A DNA stretch of 5,458 nt, taken from contig JACDHQ010000186.1 of the NCBI GenBank assembly GCA_013820975.1, positions 1 through 5,458 of the forward strand, in the 5' to 3' direction. This stretch comes from Gemmatimonadaceae bacterium. Its GTDB lineage: Bacteria; Gemmatimonadota; Gemmatimonadetes; Gemmatimonadales; Gemmatimonadaceae. The position numbers and the translations under genes are program-made. Below are positions 1 to 5,458 of the stretch, one piece after another (the first letter of the stretch is position 1; each line of letters begins with the position of its first letter). The notes beneath the pieces are model-generated. The model made no database searches and was not told the DNA's origin. It worked only from the letters and a program-made list of their open reading frames with translations.

Positions 1-6
1 CGCATC

Positions 7-1047
7 TCAAACAATGACCATCGCATCCCCATACGAGTAGAACCGGTACCCTTCTGCCACCGCCGTTCGGTACGCGTGCATGGTCAGGTCGTAGCCCGCG
101 AATGCGGCCACCAGCATCAGCAGGGTGGAGCGGGGCAGGTGGAAGTTGGTGACGAGATGATCGACCACCTTCCACTCGTACGGCGGGCGGATGAAGATGC
201 GGGTCTCGCCGGTGGCAGCCGCCACGTGGCGGCCGACGGCAGCACTTTCGAGTGCGCGCACCGAGGTGGTGCCCACCGCCCACAGGGCACTGCCACGGTT
301 GCGCGCCGCCGCGATGGCCGCCGCGGCACCATCGCCGATCTCGAACCACTCCTCGTGCATCGCATGATCGGCGGGATCGTCGGCCTCGACGGGCTTGAAC
401 GTGCCCACGCCGACATGCAGCAGGATCTCGGCGCGCTCGACGCCGCTGGCCGCCAGGCGCTCCAGCAGCTCGGCGGTGAAGTGCAGTCCGGCGGTGGGCG
501 CGGCGACGCTGCCCCCCTCGCGGGCGTAGACCGTCTGGTATCGCTCGGCATCCGCCTCCCCGTCGGCGCGCGCGATGTACGGCGGCAGTGGAATGTGGCC
601 GTGCCGCTCGATCATGGTCTCGGCATCGCCGTCGCACTCGAGCCGGACTATCCGCGTGCCGCGTTCGGTGATCGACTCGATCTCGACGTCGAGCCCCTCG
701 CCCACGTGCACGCGGCGCCCCGGCTTCAGCTTGCCCCCGGGCGACACCATCGCCTCCCATCGTTCGCCGTCGGCGACGCGTCGGAGCAGCAGCACCTCCG
801 CCGGCGCCCCCGAGGGGCGATGGCCGAGCAGCCGGGCGCGAAAGACCCGCGTTCGATTCACCACGAGCACGTCGCGCGGGGGAATGAGCGCCGGGAGGTC
901 GGAGAAGCGGCGATGCTCGATCGTGCCGCTCGCGCGGTCGATCACCATCAGGCGGCTCTCGTCGCGGCGCGGCGCTGGCGACTGCGCGATCTGCCGCTCG
1001 GGGAGGTCGAAGTCGTAGTCACTCGTGCGCGAGCCGGGAACGGGCAT
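7..1047 (-). CDS. queA: S-adenosylmethionine:tRNA ribosyltransferase-isomerase (QueA)
   Basis: QueA moves the ribosyl part of S-adenosylmethionine onto 7-aminomethyl-7-deazaguanine in the wobble position of tRNAs with GUN anticodons, giving epoxyqueuosine, the next-to-last step of queuosine synthesis in the cytoplasm. The 346-residue product matches the family's usual length of about 340-355. Family signatures seen in order are the N-terminal SDYDFDLPERQIAQSP segment (residues 9-24), HIPLPPYI near the middle, PTAGLHFT (184-191), LLHVGVGTFKPV, GTTSVRALES, and the C-terminal TNFHLPRSTLLMLVAAF followed by YRFYSYGDAM. The ATG at 1047-1045 is chosen because it lies just before the conserved N-terminus. 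The frame stays open far upstream, but that extension is antisense to the next gene and shows no family similarity. No clear Shine-Dalgarno sequence precedes this ATG. The stop is TGA at 9-7, so a following gene such as tgt could lie just outside the window; this is not visible. The gene is divergent from the membrane-protein pair on its upstream side. Confidence 0.97.
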   Translation of the reverse strand: MPVPGSRTSDYDFDLPERQIAQSPAPRRDESRLMVIDRASGTIEHRRFSDLPALIPPRDVLVVNRTRVFRARLLGHRPSGAPAEVLLLRRVADGERWEAMVSPGGKLKPGRRVHVGEGLDVEIESITERGTRIVRLECDGDAETMIERHGHIPLPPYIARADGEADAERYQTVYAREGGSVAAPTAGLHFTAELLERLAASGVERAEILLHVGVGTFKPVEADDPADHAMHEEWFEIGDGAAAAIAAARNRGSALWAVGTTSVRALESAAVGRHVAAATGETRIFIRPPYEWKVVDHLVTNFHLPRSTLLMLVAAFAGYDLTMHAYRTAVAEGYRFYSYGDAMVIV

Positions 1048-1051
1048 GGCC

Positions 1052-1057
1052 GAAGGA
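1052..1057 (+). promoter_or_regulatory. Shine-Dalgarno-like GAAGGA ahead of the 1063 ATG
   Basis: The purine-rich hexamer GAAGGA ends five bases before the ATG at 1063. It is the main reason for preferring that ATG as the start of the first membrane-protein gene. It lies in the 15-bp gap between this start and the divergent queA start. Chance occurrence cannot be excluded, since a later GTG at 1231 is also a reasonable start. Confidence 0.45.
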
Positions 1058-1062
1058 TAATC

Positions 1063-2094
1063 ATGGCCCGGCGTAGCCCGCTCGACGGTTGCGGGCGCGC
1101 CGCCGGCGCCGCATCGTTGGTGGTGCGCACTCCTTCCGACCCGCCTGCCGAACCGGCGGTCCGCCCTCTCGAAGCGTTGCATCCCGGTGCCGCCGCTGCC
1201 GACGGCCACCGCTCCGCGACCGATGGCCCCGTGTCGGAGCCAGCGGCGCACGATGCGGAGCCTTGCCCGCACTGCGGGCGCCCCATCGCCGACCGGTACT
1301 GCGAAGCGTGTGGCGAGATGCGCGCGTCGATGCGGAGCCGCTCCCTGCGGGAATTCGCGGCCGAAGCGTTCGAGACGGTGACGAATGCGGACAGCCGGGT
1401 GTGGTCGACCGTCACGCTCCTCTTCGGCCGCCCCGGCGAGCTCACCGTGGCGTACATGGAAGGGGATCGCAACGCATTCGTCCGCCCGCTCCAGCTCTTC
1501 CTCTTCGCCAACATCCTCTACTTCGTGATGGCGTCGTGGCTCGGCATGCAGTCGTTCCAGACGCCGTTGCTGGTGCATCTGAGCCAGACGGTACACAGCG
1601 GCATTGCGCTGCAGCTGGTGCGGGAGCACCTCGCGGAGTCCGCGGTCACGCAACGCGAGTACATCCAGGCGTTCAACGCGCGCGCGGCAGTCCAGGCCAA
1701 GACCCTGATCATCGTGATGGTCCCCATCTGGGCGCTGCTCCTCGCCGCGGTCCAGTTTCGACGGCGGGTCCCCTCGAGCCAGCATCTCGTGTTCGCGATG
1801 CACTTTTTTGCCGCGATGCTCGTCATCAATGTGGCGCAGGAGCTGGCAGTCAACCAGCCGCTGGTGGCGCTGTGGCAGCATGGCAGCACGCCGCGCGCCG
1901 AGGACCTTGACGGGGTCGTCACGCTCGTCAACTTCACGTTGCTCGCCCTCTACCTGGCGATCGCATTGCCGGTCGCGTACGGCGACGGCCGCCGTGTGGC
2001 TGCCGTCAAGGCGCTCCTGCTCGCCTTCGGCTTCTATCTCACGCTGTTCATGTATCGCGCGATGCTGTTCTTCACGGTGTACTGGTCGCTGTGA
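1063..2094 (+). CDS. Zinc-ribbon multi-pass membrane protein, DUF3667-like (copy 1)
   Basis: Function is unknown. The 343-residue product starts with about 66 low-complexity residues rich in Ala, Pro and Arg. A double-CxxC zinc ribbon follows (C68, C71, C80, C83), then a conserved soluble block with FAAEAFETVT and RPGEL. Five hydrophobic segments lie at about 142-160, 214-233, 241-260, 286-306 and 317-341. The CxxC pair, the RPG and PLQ motifs before the first helix and the QHLVFAxH motif at the third resemble the DUF3667 family. Positive charges (RRR near 235, GRR near 310) favour a cytoplasmic ribbon with five crossings. Start: ATG 1063 has a good Shine-Dalgarno sequence but leaves only 15 bp to queA. 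GTG at 1231 would give 287 residues, put the ribbon as close to the N-terminus as in copy 2, and leave about 180 bp for divergent promoters. The gene is certain; the start is not. It overlaps the next gene by four bases. Confidence 0.82.
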   Translation: MARRSPLDGCGRAAGAASLVVRTPSDPPAEPAVRPLEALHPGAAAADGHRSATDGPVSEPAAHDAEPCPHCGRPIADRYCEACGEMRASMRSRSLREFAAEAFETVTNADSRVWSTVTLLFGRPGELTVAYMEGDRNAFVRPLQLFLFANILYFVMASWLGMQSFQTPLLVHLSQTVHSGIALQLVREHLAESAVTQREYIQAFNARAAVQAKTLIIVMVPIWALLLAAVQFRRRVPSSQHLVFAMHFFAAMLVINVAQELAVNQPLVALWQHGSTPRAEDLDGVVTLVNFTLLALYLAIALPVAYGDGRRVAAVKALLLAFGFYLTLFMYRAMLFFTVYWSL

Positions 2095-2975
2095 ACACCA
2101 CGGCCGTTACGTCCGCGCGGTGCGTGAGCTGCGGATTCCCGACTGACGAACGATGGTGCCCCGAGTGTGGCGAGCGGCGCGCCGCGGACCGGGGCTACAG
2201 CATGCGCCACTTCGCGGGCGAGGCATTCGAGACGCTTACCGACGTGGACTCGACCGCGTGGCGCACGCTGCGGACGCTGCTATTCAGGCCCGGCAAGCTC
2301 ACCGCCGAGTACATGCGCGGGGTGCGGGTGCCGTACATGAAGCCCCTGCAATTCTTCCTGATCGTCAACGTCATCTATTTCGTCTGGGTCGGGTGGGCTG
2401 GAGAGCGCGTGTTCTCGACGACGCTCGCCAATCACGTGAACCAGGAAGTCTACGGGCCGCGGGCGCGGGAGATGGTACGGGCGCGCGTCAGCGAGCCGGG
2501 AATGGACACGGACGCGATCAGCGCGGCGGCGAACCGCTACGCCGAGCGGTTCGACGGGGCAGCGGCGGTGCAGGCGAAGACGCTCATCATCACGATGGTG
2601 CCGATGTTCGCCGGGCTGCTCGCGCTCGTGCAAATCGCTCGCCGCCGGCAGTTCGTGCAACACCTCGTCTTCGCACTGCACGCGTATACCGCCCTGCTCG
2701 TCTTCTCGATCATGCAGCGCTATGTGCTGCAGTGGCCGCCGAAACTCGCTGGGCGGTTGCTCGGATTTGAGGTGACGAATGCCTTCCTGAACAACCTTGT
2801 CAGCTATGCGATGACCCTGGGAATCGGCCTGTACCTGGTGCTTGGAATCCGCCGCGCATACGAGGAACGATGGCGCACCGCGATTCCCAAGGGGCTGCTC
2901 CTTGGAGTCAGCATGCTGTTCATCCTCATCGCGTACCGGGTGGTGCTCTTCTTCACGGTGTTCTGGATGACCTGA
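2091..2975 (+). CDS. Zinc-ribbon multi-pass membrane protein, DUF3667-like (copy 2)
   Basis: This is a paralogue of the preceding gene, also of unknown function. It begins at a GTG inside the GTGA overlap with that gene's TGA, so translation is probably coupled by reinitiation; no clear Shine-Dalgarno sequence was seen. The 294-residue protein has a zinc ribbon (C11, C14, C23, C26) with the same CxxC-8-CxxC spacing as copy 1. A conserved block follows (FAGEAFETLTDVDS, RPGKLTAEYM), then about five hydrophobic segments near 86-102, 163-181, 191-210, 234-253 and 268-292. Arg-rich loops (RRR near 185; RR and KG near 255-267) put the ribbon and these loops inside the cell by the positive-inside rule. 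In the 60 residues from the RxFA motif to the first helix, a hand alignment gives 32 identities with copy 1. The motifs AAVQAKTLII and QHLVFAxH are shared. The loop between helices 1 and 2 is divergent and probably extracytoplasmic. It converges with ruvB. Confidence 0.88.
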   Translation: MNTTAVTSARCVSCGFPTDERWCPECGERRAADRGYSMRHFAGEAFETLTDVDSTAWRTLRTLLFRPGKLTAEYMRGVRVPYMKPLQFFLIVNVIYFVWVGWAGERVFSTTLANHVNQEVYGPRAREMVRARVSEPGMDTDAISAAANRYAERFDGAAAVQAKTLIITMVPMFAGLLALVQIARRRQFVQHLVFALHAYTALLVFSIMQRYVLQWPPKLAGRLLGFEVTNAFLNNLVSYAMTLGIGLYLVLGIRRAYEERWRTAIPKGLLLGVSMLFILIAYRVVLFFTVFWMT

Positions 2976-2979
2976 GAGA

Positions 2980-3051
2980 CCGCGGGTGCGGCAGGGGGCG
3001 CCGAGTTACGGACCGCAGCGCCCGCGGCCCGATCCGCCGACCGACGGGCCG
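2980..3051. terminator. GC-rich hairpin pair between convergent genes, possible terminator region
   Basis: The 76-bp gap between copy 2 and ruvB holds two inverted repeats. CCGCGGG (2980-2986) pairs with CCCGCGG (3021-3027), and just inside it GCGG (2988-2991) pairs with CCGC (3013-3016). CGGCCCG (3025-3031) pairs with CGGGCCG (3045-3051), which abuts the ruvB TAA. The two share bases 3025-3027, so both cannot form fully at once. The position between convergent stops suits a two-way transcription terminator. No run of T follows on either strand, so a classical intrinsic terminator is not supported, and GC-rich sequence yields short repeats easily. Confidence 0.35.
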
Positions 3052-4083
3052 TTACAGGAGGGTGCCCTGGCCGCCCATCGCGCCCGGTGGCGTGTACCCG
3101 AAGTGCCGGTACGCCATCGGCGTCGCCACGCGCCCCCGAGGCGTCCGCTGCAGGAACCCGTTCTGCACGAGGAAGGGCTCGTACACTTCCTCGATCGTGT
3201 TCGAGTCCTCGCCCACGGCGGCGGCGAGCGTCGCCACGCCCACCGGGCCGCCGTCAAACTTCTCGATGATGCACTTGAGCACGCGCGCATCCATGTCGTC
3301 GAGGCCGAACTCGTCCACGTCGAGCATCGCCAGCGCCTGTGCCGCCATCTCGCGCGTGATCGTGCCGTCCCCCTTCACCTGCGCGTAGTCGCGCACGCGC
3401 CGCAGCAGCCGGTTGGCCACGCGCGGCGTCCCGCGCGACCGGCGGGCGATCTCGCCGGCGCCGTCCCCCTCGATCACGACCTGCATCACCTCGCCCGAGC
3501 GCTGCACGATCTGCTCGAGCTCATCGGCCGGATAGTAGTTGAGCCGCTCCACGATCCCGAACCGCGCGCGCATCGGTGCTGTCAGCATCCCGAAGCGCGT
3601 CGTCGCCCCGATCAGCGTGAACCGCTCGATCGGCATCGTGATCGTCTGCGCCTTGGGCCCCTCCGACAGCCGGATGTCGATCTTGTAGTCCTCCATCGCG
3701 GGATAGAGGAACTCCTCGATGATCGGGCGCAGGCGGTGGATCTCGTCGATGAAGAGGATGTCCCCTTCGCGCAGGTTGGTGAGCGTGCCCACCAGGTCGC
3801 CCGGCTTCTCGAGCGCGGGCCCCGACGTCGTGCGGATGTTCACCGACAGCTCACGCGCGATGAGCTCCCCCAGCGTCGTCTTGCCCAGTCCGGGCGGGCC
3901 GAAGAAGAGCGCGTGATCCAGCGGCTCGCGCCGCGCAAGTGCGGCATCGATCCACACGCGCAGGCTCGCCTTCACCTTCTGCTGGCCGATGAACTCCGCG
4001 AGCCGTTGCGGACGCAGCGACAGCTCGACGACGCCCTCCTCGGGCAGTTCCTCGGGGGTGGTGATCTCGGCGCGGGAGGTCAT
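3052..4083 (-). CDS. ruvB: Holliday junction branch-migration DNA helicase RuvB
   Basis: RuvB is the hexameric AAA+ ATPase that, with RuvA, drives branch migration of Holliday junctions during recombination and fork repair. The 343-residue product has the normal full length. It shows the N-terminal LRPQRLAEFIGQ signature (23-34), Walker A GPPGLGKT (62-69), Walker B ILFIDEIH (109-116), sensor 1 GATTR (159-163) and the PMRARFG segment (170-176), whose R174 matches the arginine finger. The C-terminal winged-helix region ends with QNGFLQRTPRGRVAT and YRHFG. The ATG at 4083-4081 is well supported, because an in-frame TAG lies only three codons further upstream (4095-4093). The Shine-Dalgarno sequence is weak. 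ruvA and ruvC are not in the window. The upstream neighbour on the same strand is an aminotransferase 204 bp away, and queA lies downstream past the inserted membrane-protein pair. All key residues are intact. Confidence 0.98.
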   Translation of the reverse strand: MTSRAEITTPEELPEEGVVELSLRPQRLAEFIGQQKVKASLRVWIDAALARREPLDHALFFGPPGLGKTTLGELIARELSVNIRTTSGPALEKPGDLVGTLTNLREGDILFIDEIHRLRPIIEEFLYPAMEDYKIDIRLSEGPKAQTITMPIERFTLIGATTRFGMLTAPMRARFGIVERLNYYPADELEQIVQRSGEVMQVVIEGDGAGEIARRSRGTPRVANRLLRRVRDYAQVKGDGTITREMAAQALAMLDVDEFGLDDMDARVLKCIIEKFDGGPVGVATLAAAVGEDSNTIEEVYEPFLVQNGFLQRTPRGRVATPMAYRHFGYTPPGAMGGQGTLL

Positions 4084-4145
4084 GCGGGGAATCTACCGAA
4101 GGGAAGCCGAACCGGCCACCGTGATCGCGTGCCTCGTGAGCAGCA

Positions 4146-4281
4146 TTGCGCCGGGGCCAGACACTGCTCGTCTGGAATTGCAGGAATCGACTTGAATTGC
4201 CACTACACGCTCCCTGGGGCATGGGGCCATTCAGCTTTGTTCTTCAAGATTCCAGACGAGCCGTACGTGGCCCCGGCGGAA
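4146..4281. repeat. Long imperfect palindrome (about 136 bp) between ruvB and the aminotransferase gene
   Basis: Nested inverted repeats fold this gap into one long hairpin. The outermost paired block is CGCCGGGGCCA (4149-4159) with TGGCCCCGGCG (4268-4278), preceded by a TT/AA pair (4146-4147, 4280-4281). A 6x6 internal loop follows, then GCTCGTCTGGAAT (4166-4178) with ATTCCAGACGAGC (4249-4261), 13 perfect pairs. After a 12-base bulge, CTTGAA (4191-4196) pairs with TTCAAG (4243-4248), leaving a loop of about 46 bases. The central part is close to half A+T by hand count, unlike the flanking genes. It starts six bases after the aminotransferase stop and would be transcribed with it. It could be a structured 3' end, a palindromic dispersed repeat or a small mobile-element remnant. 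No T run, target duplication or transposase was seen. Confidence 0.6.
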
Positions 4282-4287
4282 CCCCCT

Positions 4288-5458
4288 CTACACGAAACTC
4301 CGTACGGTCGCCAACCGGTCCCCGGCCCGCTTCAGCGTCTCGAACTTCTTGCAGAACGCGAAGCGAACGAGCTTCCGCCCGTCCTCGGGGTGATGATAGA
4401 AGCTCGACCCGGGCACGGTCGCGACCCCGATCTCCTCGATCATCCACTTCGCGAAGGTGACGTCGTCCTTGTCCGACAGCGCCGAGAAGTCGGCGAGGAT
4501 GTAGTACGCGCCCTCGGGGACGGTGAAGGTGAAACCGGCGTCGGTCAGCGACTCCACGAGCATCGCGCGCCGTGCGCGATAATCGAGCGCGAGGTGGTTG
4601 TAGTAATCGGGGTCGAAGCTCATCGCCACGGCGCCGGCGGCCTGCAATGGCGCCGGTGCGCCGACGGTGAGAAAGTCGTGCACCTTCCTGATGGCCGCGG
4701 TCTGCGCCGCGGGCGCAACGGTGTAGCCGAGCCGCCAGCCGGTGCAGGAGAAGGTCTTCGACAGCCCCGAGATCGTCACCGTTCGCTCGCGCATCCCCGG
4801 CCACGTCGCCAGCGCATGGTGCTCGCCCGCATAGCGAATGTGCTCGTAGATCTCGTCGGTGATCACCCAGAGGTCGCGCTCGCGCGCCAGCTCGGCGATG
4901 ACGTCGCACTCCGCCCGGGTCAGCACGCGCCCCGTGGGGTTGTGCGGCGTGTTCACCACGATCGCCTTCGTCTTCCGCGTGACCGCGCGCTTCAGCCGCT
5001 CGGGGTCGAACGTCCAGTGCGGCGGCTCGAGCGGCACGAACACCGGCGTCGCCCCGGCGAGGATCGCATCGGGCCCGTAATTCTCGTAGAACGGCTCGAA
5101 GATGATCACCTCGTCGCCGGGATCGAACAGCGCGAGGAACGTCGCCGCCATCGCCTCGGTCGCCCCGCACGTCACCGTCACCTCCCGCTCGGGGCTCACC
5201 TCCATCCCGTACCAGCGCCGGTACTTCTCGGCGATCCCGTTGCGCAGCGCCGCCGAGCCCCACGTGACCGCGTACTGGTTGATGTCCGCCATGATGGCGG
5301 TGCACGCCGCCTCCTTCATCGGCTCCGGCATCGCGAAGTCCGGAAACCCCTGCGCGAGGTTGATGGCGTCATGCTGCATCGCCTCGCGCGTCATCTCGCG
5401 GATCACCGACTCGGTGAAACAAGCCGCTTTTTCGGAGATGTGGGAGCGTAGGGTACTC
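4288..5458 (-). CDS. PLP-dependent class I/II aminotransferase, 5' end beyond the window
   Basis: This fold-type I enzyme transfers an amino group from an amino acid to a 2-oxo acid using pyridoxal phosphate in the cytoplasm. The overall pattern is closest to the methionine/kynurenine/aspartate aminotransferase group (YbdL-like); the exact substrate cannot be read from the sequence. Visible landmarks are AINLAQGFPDF near the start, NQYAVTWG, CGATEAM, FEPFYENY, NTPHNPTGRV (PLP-binding Asn), DEIYEHI (Asp and Tyr) and SGLSKTFSCTGWRLGY with the Schiff-base lysine at 4758-4756. The stop is TAG at 4290-4288. A GTG at 5406 could be taken as the start, giving 372 residues. However, the frame stays open to the edge, and the 17 codons before it read SEKAACFTES just ahead of VIREMTR, which is family-like N-terminal sequence. 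They contain no ATG, GTG or TTG, so the start lies outside. ruvB follows on the same strand after 204 bp. Confidence 0.93.
   Translation of the reverse strand, partial: STLRSHISEKAACFTESVIREMTREAMQHDAINLAQGFPDFAMPEPMKEAACTAIMADINQYAVTWGSAALRNGIAEKYRRWYGMEVSPEREVTVTCGATEAMAATFLALFDPGDEVIIFEPFYENYGPDAILAGATPVFVPLEPPHWTFDPERLKRAVTRKTKAIVVNTPHNPTGRVLTRAECDVIAELARERDLWVITDEIYEHIRYAGEHHALATWPGMRERTVTISGLSKTFSCTGWRLGYTVAPAAQTAAIRKVHDFLTVGAPAPLQAAGAVAMSFDPDYYNHLALDYRARRAMLVESLTDAGFTFTVPEGAYYILADFSALSDKDDVTFAKWMIEEIGVATVPGSSFYHHPEDGRKLVRFAFCKKFETLKRAGDRLATVRSFV

Noticed and set aside
76..1062. Upstream extension of the first membrane-protein frame across queA
   Set aside because: This part is antisense to the conserved QueA coding sequence and encodes no recognisable domain. 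It is open only because of GC-biased codon use.
1057..1062. GATAAT as a -10 promoter box
   Set aside because: No -35-like sequence lies at the right distance upstream, and the hexamer abuts the likely start codon at 1063. It would matter only if the GTG at 1231 is the true start.
1048..1881. Upstream extension of the queA frame, giving a 624-residue product
   Set aside because: The extension is antisense to the first membrane-protein gene. The QueA family begins at the SDYDFDLP segment, which the ATG at 1047 already includes.
4146..4281. Integron attC site
   Set aside because: The long imperfect palindrome suggested it, but the expected GTTRRRY and RYYYAAC core sites were not found at its ends, and no integrase or cassette array is visible.
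4146..4290. Intrinsic terminator for the aminotransferase gene
   Set aside because: The stem is far longer than usual, has a large loop and bulges, and no T run follows on the minus strand. It is therefore listed as a repeat of unknown role.
2986..5451. An 821-codon plus-strand open frame covering ruvB and the aminotransferase gene
   Set aside because: It is antisense to two clearly recognised genes. Its product is rich in Arg, His, Leu and Asp, as expected when GC-rich codons are read on the opposite strand, and it shows no recognisable domain. It also runs through the palindrome in the gap, which a real gene would be unlikely to do.
1..5458. tRNA, rRNA, CRISPR arrays, insertion sequences or phage genes
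   Set aside because: No cloverleaf-like segments, regularly spaced repeats, transposase or integrase motifs were seen in any part of the window.

Overview
This is a GC-rich bacterial window (roughly two thirds G+C by eye) with densely packed protein genes. No RNA genes, CRISPR arrays or recognisable transposase genes were seen. The high GC, the ruvB and queA neighbourhood and the DUF3667-type membrane proteins would fit a Gemmatimonadota-like or similar environmental bacterium. That assignment is inference; no marker in the window fixes the taxon.

Layout, left to right. (1) 7-1047, minus strand: complete queA, the S-adenosylmethionine:tRNA ribosyltransferase-isomerase of queuosine biosynthesis. 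(2) 1063-2094 and 2091-2975, plus strand: two paralogous genes that overlap by four bases. Each encodes a protein with an N-terminal double-CxxC zinc ribbon followed by about five membrane helices, resembling the DUF3667 family of unknown function. (3) 2976-3051: a short intergenic gap between convergent genes, containing two overlapping GC-rich inverted repeats. (4) 3052-4083, minus strand: complete ruvB, the Holliday-junction branch-migration motor. (5) 4084-4287: a 204-bp gap that contains a long imperfect palindrome of about 136 bp, richer in A+T than its surroundings. (6) 4288-5458, minus strand: a PLP-dependent class I/II aminotransferase of the methionine/kynurenine/aspartate aminotransferase type. 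Its reading frame stays open to the window edge, so its true start lies outside.

How the genes relate. ruvB and queA are neighbours in the same direction in many bacterial genomes (ruvA-ruvB-queA-tgt type clusters). Here they keep that order and strand, but the two membrane-protein genes sit between them on the opposite strand. The pair therefore looks like an insertion into an old housekeeping cluster. The two membrane proteins are probably co-translated and may work together. Nothing in the sequence ties them to tRNA modification or recombination.

The least explained elements are the tandem zinc-ribbon membrane pair and the long palindrome after the aminotransferase gene. The rest is ordinary housekeeping content.
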